A stretch of DNA of 8,126 nt. Source: Deltaproteobacteria bacterium. GTDB lineage: Bacteria > Desulfobacterota > Desulfobaccia > Desulfobaccales > 0-14-0-80-60-11. This document shows, one piece after another, positions 1 through 6,034 of the stretch (positions within the stretch are counted from its first letter, which is position 1; each line of letters opens with the position of its first letter). A program made the position numbers and the translations under genes. The DNA lies in assembly GCA_021817645.1 (NCBI GenBank), contig JAKAGH010000136.1, positions 1-8,126 on the forward strand, given 5' to 3'. The notes beneath the pieces are model-generated. The model was not told the DNA's origin. It worked only from the letters and a program-made list of their open reading frames with translations, and made no database searches.

Positions 1-1
1 T

Positions 2-442
2 ATGGGCTCCGACCGCCTTTTCGACTACACGGCCATCGGCGATAACGTCAACCTGGCCTCCCGCCTGGAGGGTTTGAACAAATATTACGGTACGGAGATC
101 CTGATCAGTGAGGCCACCGCCCAGAGCCTGGGTGCAGACTTTATCTTGCGGCGGGTGGACCTGGTGCGGGTTAAGGGCAAAATGCAACCCCTGGAGGTTT
201 ACGAATTGCTGGGAGAGGGAGCGCCGCCCGCCGATCTGACCCAATTTCTGGAGGCCTTTCACCAGGGTCTGAGTCATTATCGGGCGGGGCACTGGGCCGA
301 GTGCGCCGTAGCCATGGAAACGGCCCTCAGATCGCACCCCCATGATGTGCCGTCCCGGCGCTATCTGCTCCAGTGCCAAAAATACCAGGCAGAACCACCA
401 GGACCTGATTGGGCCCCGGTGACGGTAATGGCGGAGAAATAG
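2..442 (+). CDS. Class III adenylate/guanylate cyclase, C-terminal part (5' partial)
   Basis: This is the 3' end of a nucleotide cyclase gene; the reading frame is open to the left edge, so the first Met is almost certainly internal (Met-Gly-Ser-Asp is a normal internal run in this family). The segment FDYTAIGDNVNLASRLEG is the class III catalytic signature. In fragment numbering, Asn17 and Arg21 match the transition-state Asn and Arg of the family, and Thr10 sits at the adenine-contacting Asp/Thr position. That favours cAMP as product, although the partner Lys lies outside the window. After the catalytic fold comes a tail of about 70 residues, helical and TPR-like, ending near PPGPDWAPV, which resembles the tails of CHASE2-type cyclases in Desulfobacterota. 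A CHASE2 sensor upstream is an inference. The family is certain; the sensor architecture and the signal are unknown. Confidence 0.9.
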   Translation: MGSDRLFDYTAIGDNVNLASRLEGLNKYYGTEILISEATAQSLGADFILRRVDLVRVKGKMQPLEVYELLGEGAPPADLTQFLEAFHQGLSHYRAGHWAECAVAMETALRSHPHDVPSRRYLLQCQKYQAEPPGPDWAPVTVMAEK

Positions 443-459
443 AATTCTTGGAATTCTTG
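442..459. repeat. Tandem 9-bp direct repeat, 2 units
   Basis: GAATTCTTG occurs twice head to tail, starting at the last base of the cyclase stop codon and ending a few bases before the candidate -35 of the PilZ gene. Each unit holds the palindrome GAATTC. It could be a small duplication or a binding site; nothing else supports a function. Confidence 0.5.
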
Positions 460-461
460 GC

Positions 462-488
462 TTTACGATTTCATAAAATGGGTATAAT
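462..488 (+). promoter_or_regulatory. Candidate sigma70 promoter for the PilZ gene
   Basis: A perfect TATAAT (483-488) is preceded by TTTACG (462-467), four of six matches to the -35 consensus, with a short 15-base spacer. Transcription would start near 495 and leave an untranslated leader of about 100 bases before the PilZ start. The -10 is convincing; the -35 is weak. The promoter would let the PilZ gene be expressed independently of the cyclase. Confidence 0.45.
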
Positions 489-598
489 CGCTAAGTTCGG
501 TAGAAGATTCAAGGCATTTACAGAGGATTTTGGCAAACTGCAGGACGCGTCATCCTTCCCCTCCCGCCCAGGGGAAAACATTCTTATTCGGGAGGCAT

Positions 599-880
599 AT
601 GGAAGAGCGACGGCGGGTCCCACGTACCATTGAATTATTAGAACTAAAAGAACTCAATCATCAACCCGGGGCGGGCAATTTTTTGCTGGATCACAGTCCT
701 CTGGGAGCCAAACTGGAGACGCGACAATCCTTTGCCCCGGGAGATTGCCTGGATTTCAGCTACCTCCGGCCGGGAGAGGAAAAGGCTACCAGCCACTGGG
801 GCAAGGTGATTTGGGTTCTCCCCTCGCCTGACAAACCGGGGTACTACCGGATGGGGGTGGAATTTTTCCGGAACCTTTAG
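599..880 (+). CDS. Small single-domain PilZ protein (putative c-di-GMP receptor)
   Basis: The 93-residue product is essentially one PilZ domain, with no membrane segment or signal peptide. The c-di-GMP-binding motifs are both visible: RxxxR as Arg5-Arg9 (RRVPR) and [D/N]xSxxG as Asp31-His-Ser33-Pro-Leu-Gly36. The family's C-terminal strand pattern follows (GKVIWV, then YYRMGVEFF). The frame is open back to an ATG at 530, but I chose the ATG at 599 because GGAGG (591-595) lies just before it and the extra 23 residues resemble no part of the fold. The ribosome-site spacing is short, 3 bases. PilZ proteins change activity or partners when they bind c-di-GMP; the partner here is unknown. The gene lies 156 bases after the cyclase gene with its own promoter candidate, so operon membership is doubtful. 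Confidence 0.85.
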   Translation: MEERRRVPRTIELLELKELNHQPGAGNFLLDHSPLGAKLETRQSFAPGDCLDFSYLRPGEEKATSHWGKVIWVLPSPDKPGYYRMGVEFFRNL

Positions 881-901
881 CTAAGGGACCGGTACCGAGG
901 T

Positions 902-944
902 TTGGGGAAGGGATCAGGGCTAAGGTCCCTATCTCCTCCCCCAA
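902..944. terminator. Imperfect stem-loop between convergent pilZ and fabD genes
   Basis: TTGGGG (902-907) pairs with CCCCAA (939-944). Inside it, GGGAT (910-914) pairs with ATCTC (931-935) including one G-T pair, and AGGG (916-919) pairs with CCCT (927-930) around a 7-base loop. The plus-strand side continues into TCTCATTAATTAATTC, which is A/T-rich but not a clean T-tract; the minus-strand side has none. The position between convergent genes fits a shared terminator. A second inverted repeat, AGGGACC/GGTCCCT (884-890 and 924-930), could form an alternative fold. Confidence 0.4.
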
Positions 945-953
945 TCTCATTAA

Positions 954-1898
954 TTAATTCTTGGCCAACGCCTCCACCAACCGGGCCAGGCTTTCCCGGT
1001 TTTCCACATTAAAAAAATTCTCCCCGGCTTCCTGGGGCAGAATTTTGCGCACCAGCCCTTTGAGCACGTTCTTGGGGCCCACTTCCACCCAGGTGTCGAT
1101 CCCTGTGTCCTTTAAATTGAGGATGAGGTCCGACCAGCGCACCGGCGAGGTGAGCTGCCCTCCCATGGCCCGGCGCAGCCGGAGCGGGTCAGTCTCCTGC
1201 CGCGCGGTGGCGTTGAGGTAGAGAGGGACGCGGGGCGCCTGGAACTGCAACGTATCCAGAAACGCGGCAAAATCCGGCGAAGCCGCCGCCATCAGGGGAG
1301 AGTGCCAGGCCCCGGAGACCTTTAACGGCACGGCCCGGGCCCCTGCGGCCTTACAGACTTCCGCGGCCCGGGCCACCATCTCCGGGGACCCGGAAACCAC
1401 TGTCTGCTCAGGGGTGTTAAAATTAGCCAGGGCCAGAGGCCCTTCGGTAACCAGGGGTTGCAGCAGTTCCGCCAGTTTCTGGGGGGCCAGGCCGATGATG
1501 GCCGCCATAGCCCCGGGGTGCTTTTCCGCCTCCCGCTGCATCAGGCGGCCCCTTTCCTTGACCGCGGCCAGAGTGTCCCCGGCGCTCAACACCCCCGCGG
1601 CGAACAGGGCGCTGTACTCCCCGAGGCTGTGGCCGCAGACCGCGGCGGGAGTGAACCCGGCGACGCTCAGGGCCTGATGGAGGCAGAGATTTACCAACGT
1701 GATCGCGGGCTGGAGATTGACCGTGGCGGTGAGTTCCTCCATGGGTCCTTCAAAGCAGAGGCGCTGCAAAGGCAGGCCGGTTCTTTCCTCGGCTACCTGG
1801 AAAAGCTTCCGGGCCCCGGGGTCGGTGTCAAACAGGTCCTTGCCCATGCCCACGTATTGGGACCCCTGCCCGGGGAAGAGAAATGCCAGTTTAGCCAT
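954..1898 (-). CDS. fabD: Malonyl-CoA:ACP transacylase FabD
   Basis: FabD moves malonyl groups from CoA to acyl carrier protein, supplying the extender unit for type II fatty acid synthesis in the cytoplasm. The 314-residue product has the usual family length. It begins MAKLAFLFPGQGSQ, with oxyanion-hole Gln11 in GQGSQ. The nucleophile is Ser91 in GHSLGE, malonate-binding Arg116 sits in ERGRLM, and catalytic His199 in SGAWHSPLM. The frame is open to an ATG at 1949, but the start at 1898 gives the family N-terminus and has GAGGT six bases upstream; the 17 extra residues would be basic and unlike FabD. No other fab gene is in the window, so fabD appears monocistronic: divergent from gatB, convergent with the PilZ gene. 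Confidence 0.97.
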   Translation of the reverse strand: MAKLAFLFPGQGSQYVGMGKDLFDTDPGARKLFQVAEERTGLPLQRLCFEGPMEELTATVNLQPAITLVNLCLHQALSVAGFTPAAVCGHSLGEYSALFAAGVLSAGDTLAAVKERGRLMQREAEKHPGAMAAIIGLAPQKLAELLQPLVTEGPLALANFNTPEQTVVSGSPEMVARAAEVCKAAGARAVPLKVSGAWHSPLMAAASPDFAAFLDTLQFQAPRVPLYLNATARQETDPLRLRRAMGGQLTSPVRWSDLILNLKDTGIDTWVEVGPKNVLKGLVRKILPQEAGENFFNVENRESLARLVEALAKN

Positions 1899-1957
1899 AT
1901 GATTACCTCGTTTTCGGTTTGCGGTTTTTGGTTTAATAAAGAAGAACAAGCGAGGTT

Positions 1958-1986
1958 AATTTACCGCATCTATTTCTTGGAGCCAA
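1958..1986 (-). promoter_or_regulatory. Candidate fabD promoter
   Basis: Read on the minus strand, TTGGCT (1986-1981) and TAAATT (1963-1958) are separated by exactly 17 bases. Transcription would start near 1951, about 50 bases before the fabD ATG. The -35 lies within a 12-base palindrome, CTTGGAGCCAAG (1976-1987), which could be an operator. Spacing is ideal; both hexamers match the consensus only in part. Confidence 0.4.
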
Positions 1987-2083
1987 GGGGGGAGGGTGAA
2001 TTTAGATCAATATACCGATAGTAAAGGCGGGATAGTATCGGGTCTGAGATGCCCCTTACCGTCTGTCCTTTGCGCCCCCCGAC

Positions 2084-2113
2084 TTGACATCCCCCCTGGG
2101 GGTGGGATATTTT
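2084..2113 (+). promoter_or_regulatory. Candidate gatB promoter
   Basis: A perfect -35 TTGACA (2084-2089) is followed after 18 bases by TATTTT (2108-2113). The predicted start lies near 2120, about 60 bases ahead of the gatB ATG. The spacer is an imperfect palindrome (ATCCCCCCTG/GGGGTGGGAT), which could stiffen the promoter or bind a regulator; that part is speculative. Confidence 0.5.
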
Positions 2114-2179
2114 AAACGATATTTTATGCATAAATAGGGACCCACTTCCCCACTCCTTTCCCAAGCTCAGGTTGAAATT

Positions 2180-3610
2180 ATGGATTATGAAGCGGTTATC
2201 GGTCTGGAAATCCACGCCGAACTCCTGACCGCCAGCAAAATCTTTTGCGGCTGCGCCACCCATTTCGGGGCCCCGCCCAACACCCAGGTCTGCGAAGTCT
2301 GCCTGGGGATGCCCGGGTCTCTGCCGGCCCTGAATAAGAAGGCCGTGGAGTTCGCCCTGAAAATGGCCCTGGCCACCAATTGCCGGGTCAATGCAGAATC
2401 GGTCTTTGCCCGGAAAAATTATTTCTACCCCGATCTCCCCAAGGGCTACCAGATTTCCCAATACGAACTGCCTTTGGCGGAGCACGGCCACCTGGACCTC
2501 CAGGTGGGCGGCGCAGAGCGGCGCATCGGCATTACCCGCATCCACCTGGAAGAGGACGCGGGCAAGCTCATCCACAGCGAGCACCGGCCGGTGAGTTTCG
2601 TGGACTTCAACCGCACCGGCGTGCCGCTGATCGAAATCGTCAGCGAGCCGGATATGCGCACCCCCGAAGAGGCGGTGGAGTATTTCAAGGGCCTGCGCAA
2701 TATCCTGCTCTATCTGGAAATCTGCGACGGCAACATGGAAGAGGGATCGCTCCGCTGCGACGCCAATATCTCCCTGCGGCCCGTGGGCCAGAAGGAGTTC
2801 GGCACCAAGGCCGAGCTCAAAAACATGAACTCCTTCCGCTTCGTCAAGCAGGCCCTGGAATATGAAATCAAGCGGCAGAGGGCCTTGTTGGCTGCTGACA
2901 AAAAAATCGTCCAGGAGACCCGCCTCTGGGACGCGGCCCAGGGCCAGACCCTGTCCATGCGGGGCAAGGAAGAGGCCCACGATTACCGCTATTTCCCGGA
3001 CCCGGACCTGGTGCCGGTGAGGATCGAGGCCGCATGGCTGGAGGGCCTCCGGGCCTCCCTGCCGGAGTTGCCTGCGGCCAAGAGCCAGCGCTTTCAAGAC
3101 CAATATGGGCTGCCGGCATACGACGCGGAAGTCCTCACCGGGGATAAGGCCCTGGCCGACTATTTCGAGATCTGTGTTCAGGCCTTTCCCCAGCCCAAGC
3201 AGGTGAGCAACTGGATCATGGTGGAACTCCTCCGGGAGCTGAAAACCCAGGACGCGGGCATCGCCGCCTGCCCGGTGTCCCCCGCTGCCTTAGGGAAGCT
3301 CCTGGCCCTGGTGGAGAAGAAGACCATCAGCGGCTCCCTGGCGAAAAAGGTTTTTGAGGAGATGTGGGCCGGCGGCGGGGACCCGGAGGCCATTGTTAAA
3401 GACAAAGGCCTGGCGCAGATCAGTGACACGGGGGCTCTGGAAGCCGCGGCCCAGGAGATCATCGCCGCCCACCCTAAAGAAGTGGCCGACTATAAGGCCG
3501 GCAAGACCAAGGTCATGGGCTTCTTCGTGGGGCAATTGATGAAAAAAACCAAGGGCCAGGCCAATCCGCAACTGGCGAACGAGATTTTTCAGCGCCTTTT
3601 AGAGAAATAG
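2180..3610 (+). CDS. gatB: Aspartyl/glutamyl-tRNA(Asn/Gln) amidotransferase subunit B
   Basis: GatB is the kinase and tRNA-binding subunit of GatCAB, which phosphorylates and amidates Glu-tRNA(Gln) and/or Asp-tRNA(Asn); ammonia comes from GatA. The 476 residues are full length. The N-terminal cradle domain starts VIGLEIHAEL, with metal ligand His12. Cys23, Cys25, Cys38 and Cys41 form the CxC-x12-CxxC zinc site found in many, but not all, GatB. Glu125 and Glu152 match the remaining metal-site acids as I recall the S. aureus enzyme. The PROSITE-type signature VDFNRTGVPLIEIV is at 141-154 and DYRYFPDPDL at 268-277. The C-terminal YqeY-like tRNA-binding domain runs from about 330 to the end and closes with GQANPQLANEIFQRLLEK. 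The ribosome site is weak (CAGG, eight bases before ATG). gatA and gatC are not in the window. Confidence 0.98.
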   Translation: MDYEAVIGLEIHAELLTASKIFCGCATHFGAPPNTQVCEVCLGMPGSLPALNKKAVEFALKMALATNCRVNAESVFARKNYFYPDLPKGYQISQYELPLAEHGHLDLQVGGAERRIGITRIHLEEDAGKLIHSEHRPVSFVDFNRTGVPLIEIVSEPDMRTPEEAVEYFKGLRNILLYLEICDGNMEEGSLRCDANISLRPVGQKEFGTKAELKNMNSFRFVKQALEYEIKRQRALLAADKKIVQETRLWDAAQGQTLSMRGKEEAHDYRYFPDPDLVPVRIEAAWLEGLRASLPELPAAKSQRFQDQYGLPAYDAEVLTGDKALADYFEICVQAFPQPKQVSNWIMVELLRELKTQDAGIAACPVSPAALGKLLALVEKKTISGSLAKKVFEEMWAGGGDPEAIVKDKGLAQISDTGALEAAAQEIIAAHPKEVADYKAGKTKVMGFFVGQLMKKTKGQANPQLANEIFQRLLEK

Positions 3611-3670
3611 GCCTTTGGCAGCCTGTTGGATATCGTATATTCAGGGTGCAAATAAAACCATTAGATATTT

Positions 3671-3757
3671 AAAGTCCCCCTTTGAAAAAGACGGATTTAG
3701 GGGGATTTCGAGCGCCTACAAATCCCCCCCTAACCCCCCTTTTTCAAAGGGGGGGAT
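3671..3757 (+). repeat. 87-bp G/C-tract palindromic repeat, copy 1
   Basis: The left arm (3675-3708: C-run, TTTGAAAAAG, GGATTTAGGGGGATTT) and right arm (3720-3756: AAATCCCCCCC, TAACCCCCC, TTTTTCAAAG, G-run) are imperfect inverted repeats around a short centre, CGAGCGCCTAC. The transcript would form a long hairpin. Copy 2 at 5004-5090 has the same length and orientation and matches at 78 of 87 positions. Similar AATCCCCCCTAACCCCCCTTTTTCAAAGGGGG elements, taken in pieces, are dispersed in many Desulfobacterota and other bacterial genomes, behaving like small non-autonomous (MITE- or REP-like) elements; this is from memory, not a search. No clear target duplication is visible. It occupies much of the 251-base gatB-mtnA gap and could attenuate or terminate the gatB transcript. 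Confidence 0.85.
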
Positions 3758-3861
3758 TAAGACATCTTTTTAAGCGGGTTGGCTGGTAAGAAAGTTAATT
3801 GGTTCTTCTTGCGATATTTTCGAGAGGTTTTTAAACCTGAAAACTGAAAACCGGAGTTAAA

Positions 3862-4911
3862 ATGATTCCTTACTGCAGCATCTGTTGGGACATCGACAAG
3901 GTCAAACTGCTGGATCAGCGCCAGCTGCCCCGGGAAGAGATCTACCTGGAGATCACCGATTACCGCGAGATCATCGAGGCCATCCGGACGCTGGCCATCC
4001 GGGGGGCGCCGGCCATCGGCGTGGCCGCGGCCATGGGCGCGGCCCTGGGGGCTTTAGCCCTGAAGACCGAGGACCCCAAAGAATTCGCCATCCAGTTTAC
4101 CTATATCTGCCGGGAGATCGCCGCGGCCCGGCCCACCGCGGTCAACCTCTTCTGGGCCCTGGACCGGGTGCAGGCCGTGGCCCAGGCCCACGCCAGCGAA
4201 CCGGTGGCTCAGGTCAAGAAGCGCCTGGTGGCCGAGGCCCAGGTGATGCTCAAGGAAGATGAGACTATCAACCGCCATATGGGCCAGGCCGGACAGGTGG
4301 TGATCCCCGACAGCTCCCGGGTGCTGACCCACTGCAACACCGGCGCCTTGGCCACCGGGGCTTACGGCACCGCCCTGGGGGTGATGCGAGCCGCGTGGGA
4401 GGCAGGGAAGCGCTTTTCCGTATGGGTGGACGAAACCCGGCCCCTACTCCAGGGGGCCCGCCTTACCACCTGGGAACTGGGGAAAATCGGCATTCCCTAT
4501 ACCCTGATTCCCGACGGCGCGGCCGCGGCCGTGATGGCCAAGGGGCTGGTGGACCTGGCCATTGTCGGCGCGGACCGCATCGCCGCCAACGGCGATACCG
4601 CCAACAAGATCGGCACTTATGGAGTAGCAGTGATGTGTCATCATCACGGCATCCCCTTTTATGTGGCCGCACCCCTATCGACCTTCGATTTCTCCATCCC
4701 CGACGGCAGCCAGATCCCGGTGGAGGAGCGCTCCGGCGCGGAGGTGACGCACCTTTGGGGCCAATGCCTGGCGCCCGCGGACGCGGCGGCCCTGAATCTG
4801 GCCTTCGACGTCACGCCCAACGACCTGATCGCCGGCATCATCACCGAGAAGGGAGTGATGAAGCCGCCTTACACTTCCAGCTTAAAGCCGTACCGTCCCG
4901 GCAAGGTTTGA
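3862..4911 (+). CDS. mtnA: S-methyl-5-thioribose-1-phosphate isomerase
   Basis: MtnA converts 5-methylthioribose-1-phosphate to methylthioribulose-1-phosphate, a step in methionine salvage and in related 5-methylthioadenosine shunts. The 349-residue protein is full length for the eIF2B-related isomerase family. Visible motifs are TLAIRGAPAIGVAAA (43-57, phosphate/substrate loop), THCNTGALAT with catalytic Cys158, VDETRPLLQGARLT (189-202), and GADRIAANGDTANKIGTY with catalytic Asp238; Cys160 and Asp240 are the B. subtilis equivalents. GGAG (3853-3856) lies five bases before the ATG. No mtnK, mtnP or aldolase gene is nearby, so the window does not show which salvage route is used. The stop codon is 3 bases before the ldt1 start, suggesting cotranscription with two cell-wall genes of unrelated function. 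Confidence 0.96.
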   Translation: MIPYCSICWDIDKVKLLDQRQLPREEIYLEITDYREIIEAIRTLAIRGAPAIGVAAAMGAALGALALKTEDPKEFAIQFTYICREIAAARPTAVNLFWALDRVQAVAQAHASEPVAQVKKRLVAEAQVMLKEDETINRHMGQAGQVVIPDSSRVLTHCNTGALATGAYGTALGVMRAAWEAGKRFSVWVDETRPLLQGARLTTWELGKIGIPYTLIPDGAAAAVMAKGLVDLAIVGADRIAANGDTANKIGTYGVAVMCHHHGIPFYVAAPLSTFDFSIPDGSQIPVEERSGAEVTHLWGQCLAPADAAALNLAFDVTPNDLIAGIITEKGVMKPPYTSSLKPYRPGKV

Positions 4912-4914
4912 TTT

Positions 4915-6033
4915 ATGCGCAGCATCGCTTCTTTCACTAACCGATTGTTGAAGAATTATCTTCCAAGGGAAATTCAGGACCCCGTAGGAAAACGGAGAAA
5001 TCTAAAGCCCCCCTTGGAAAAAGGGGGATTTAGGGGGATTTCGAGCGCTTCCAAAATCCCCCCTAGCCCCCCTTTTTCAAAGGGGGGGATAAGAAATTCG
5101 TCTAATCAAGGTCACCGGCTATCTTTCAACACCCTGCTGATCCTGTTGGTTTTTCTATTTAGCTCCGGGTCTGCCTGGAGCGCGGGGCCGTTCAATATTC
5201 GGCCGCCCGCCAGCAACAGGGGCGTAGACCCGCAGGCCGTGACGGTGGTTGGCGCGGCCCAGCATCATATGACCAGAAAAGGCGAAGATCTCCTGGATGT
5301 CGCCCGGCGCTATGACTTGGGGTGGACGGAAATCGGCGCCATGTATCGCGGCTGGGACCCCTTTCTACCGCCACCGGGGGTGAATATGCTCATTCCCACC
5401 ACCTGGATCGTGCCCACCGGTCATGCTGCGTCCATTGTGGTGAATACCGGAGAAATGCGGCTCTACTACTTCATCAATAACGGCACCCAAGTCATTACCT
5501 ATCCCATCGGCATGGGAGTGTTGGATTTCCGGACGCCCACCGGCAATTTCCATGTAAATCAAAAGAAGGTGGCACCGGACTGGCATATCCCCAAGCAGTT
5601 GCAGAAAAAATACGGCATGGCGGTGATGCCCGCCGGGCCTGATAACCCCATGGGGGAATATAAGCTGGGCCTGAATTGGGGCGACTACGGCATCCACGGC
5701 TGCAACCTGCCCTGGGCCGTAGGCCGGCTGGTGAGCCATGGCTGCACCCGCCTTTATCCGGAAGATATCAAGAAACTCTTTCCCATGGTGCCCATGGGCA
5801 CCAAAGTGGAATACATCTACGAGCCCGCCAAGATCGGCTTCCGCGGGGGGCGCATTTTTCTTTCCGTGCACGACGACGTGTATTTTAAGATCCGCTCCAT
5901 GACCCTCCATGTCCTGAAGATGCTGGAGCAGCGGGGTCTGGCGGATCAGGTGGACACCCTAAAAGTCTTACAGACCGTGGACGAGCAAACCGGGATGCCG
6001 GTGGACATCACTAAAAGAGGTGGCGGCGTCTGA
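4915..6033 (+). CDS. L,D-transpeptidase with LysM-like domain, LdtA/B/C (ErfK/YbiS/YcfS) type, paralogue 1
   Basis: The enzyme is expected in the periplasm, acting on peptidoglycan tetrapeptides to attach lipoprotein or form 3-3 cross-links. The 372 residues comprise an unusual N-terminus (1-68), a hydrophobic signal segment (about 69-85, cleavage likely after SAWSA, residue 90), a LysM-like region (about 117-165; RKGEDLLDVARRYDLGWTEIG is typical), the YkuD catalytic domain (about 172-300) and a C-terminal extension shared with E. coli LdtA/B/C. The catalytic motif is SHGCTR with His275 and Cys277; the upstream conserved His is His261. Residue 263 is Cys where ldt2 and the E. coli enzymes have Thr. 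Residues 31-59 are encoded by the 87-bp repeat. I keep the ATG at 4915 because no ATG or GTG occurs in frame between the repeat and the signal segment, and AAGG lies nine bases upstream. It forms an operon with mtnA and ldt2. Confidence 0.93.
   Translation: MRSIASFTNRLLKNYLPREIQDPVGKRRNLKPPLEKGGFRGISSASKIPPSPPFSKGGIRNSSNQGHRLSFNTLLILLVFLFSSGSAWSAGPFNIRPPASNRGVDPQAVTVVGAAQHHMTRKGEDLLDVARRYDLGWTEIGAMYRGWDPFLPPPGVNMLIPTTWIVPTGHAASIVVNTGEMRLYYFINNGTQVITYPIGMGVLDFRTPTGNFHVNQKKVAPDWHIPKQLQKKYGMAVMPAGPDNPMGEYKLGLNWGDYGIHGCNLPWAVGRLVSHGCTRLYPEDIKKLFPMVPMGTKVEYIYEPAKIGFRGGRIFLSVHDDVYFKIRSMTLHVLKMLEQRGLADQVDTLKVLQTVDEQTGMPVDITKRGGGV
5004..5090 (+). repeat. 87-bp G/C-tract palindromic repeat, copy 2, inside ldt1
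   Basis: This copy matches 3671-3757 at 78 of 87 positions with no gaps, and its arms (5007-5041 and 5054-5090) are inverted repeats around CGAGCGCTTCC. Its length is 29 codons, and it is read without stop codons as KPPLEKGGFRGI and then IPPSPPFSKGGI, peptides familiar as translations of such repeats. It lies just before the hydrophobic core of the ldt1 signal peptide, so it is probably an insertion rather than ancestral coding sequence; the ldt2 paralogue has nothing equivalent. Confidence 0.88.
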
Positions 6034-6034
6034 G

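Noticed and set aside
409..633. Plus-strand open frame of 74 codons between the cyclase and PilZ genes
   Set aside because: It overlaps both genes in another frame and contains the TATAAT promoter candidate; it has no ribosome site or recognisable product.
1899..1949. Longer FabD beginning at the ATG at 1949
   Set aside because: The extra residues are basic and unlike the family; the start at 1898 has a good ribosome site and the conserved N-terminus.
1970..3103. Long minus-strand open frame (377 codons) opposite gatB
   Set aside because: It runs antisense to a clear gatB and across its promoter; the translation has no recognisable domain and follows from the GC-rich third positions of gatB.
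4395..4940. Plus-strand open frame of 181 codons in mtnA in another frame
   Set aside because: It is rich in Arg/Gly/Pro, typical of a GC-rich shifted frame; mtnA motifs are intact in the true frame.
3671..5090. Possible CRISPR-like array from the 87-bp repeats
   Set aside because: Only two copies exist, 1.2 kb apart with a gene between, and each is itself a long palindrome; there are no regular spacers.
5365..5910. Minus-strand open frame of 181 codons inside ldt1
   Set aside because: It is a shadow of the conserved transpeptidase coding sequence; a similar shadow is seen opposite ldt2, as expected for paralogues.
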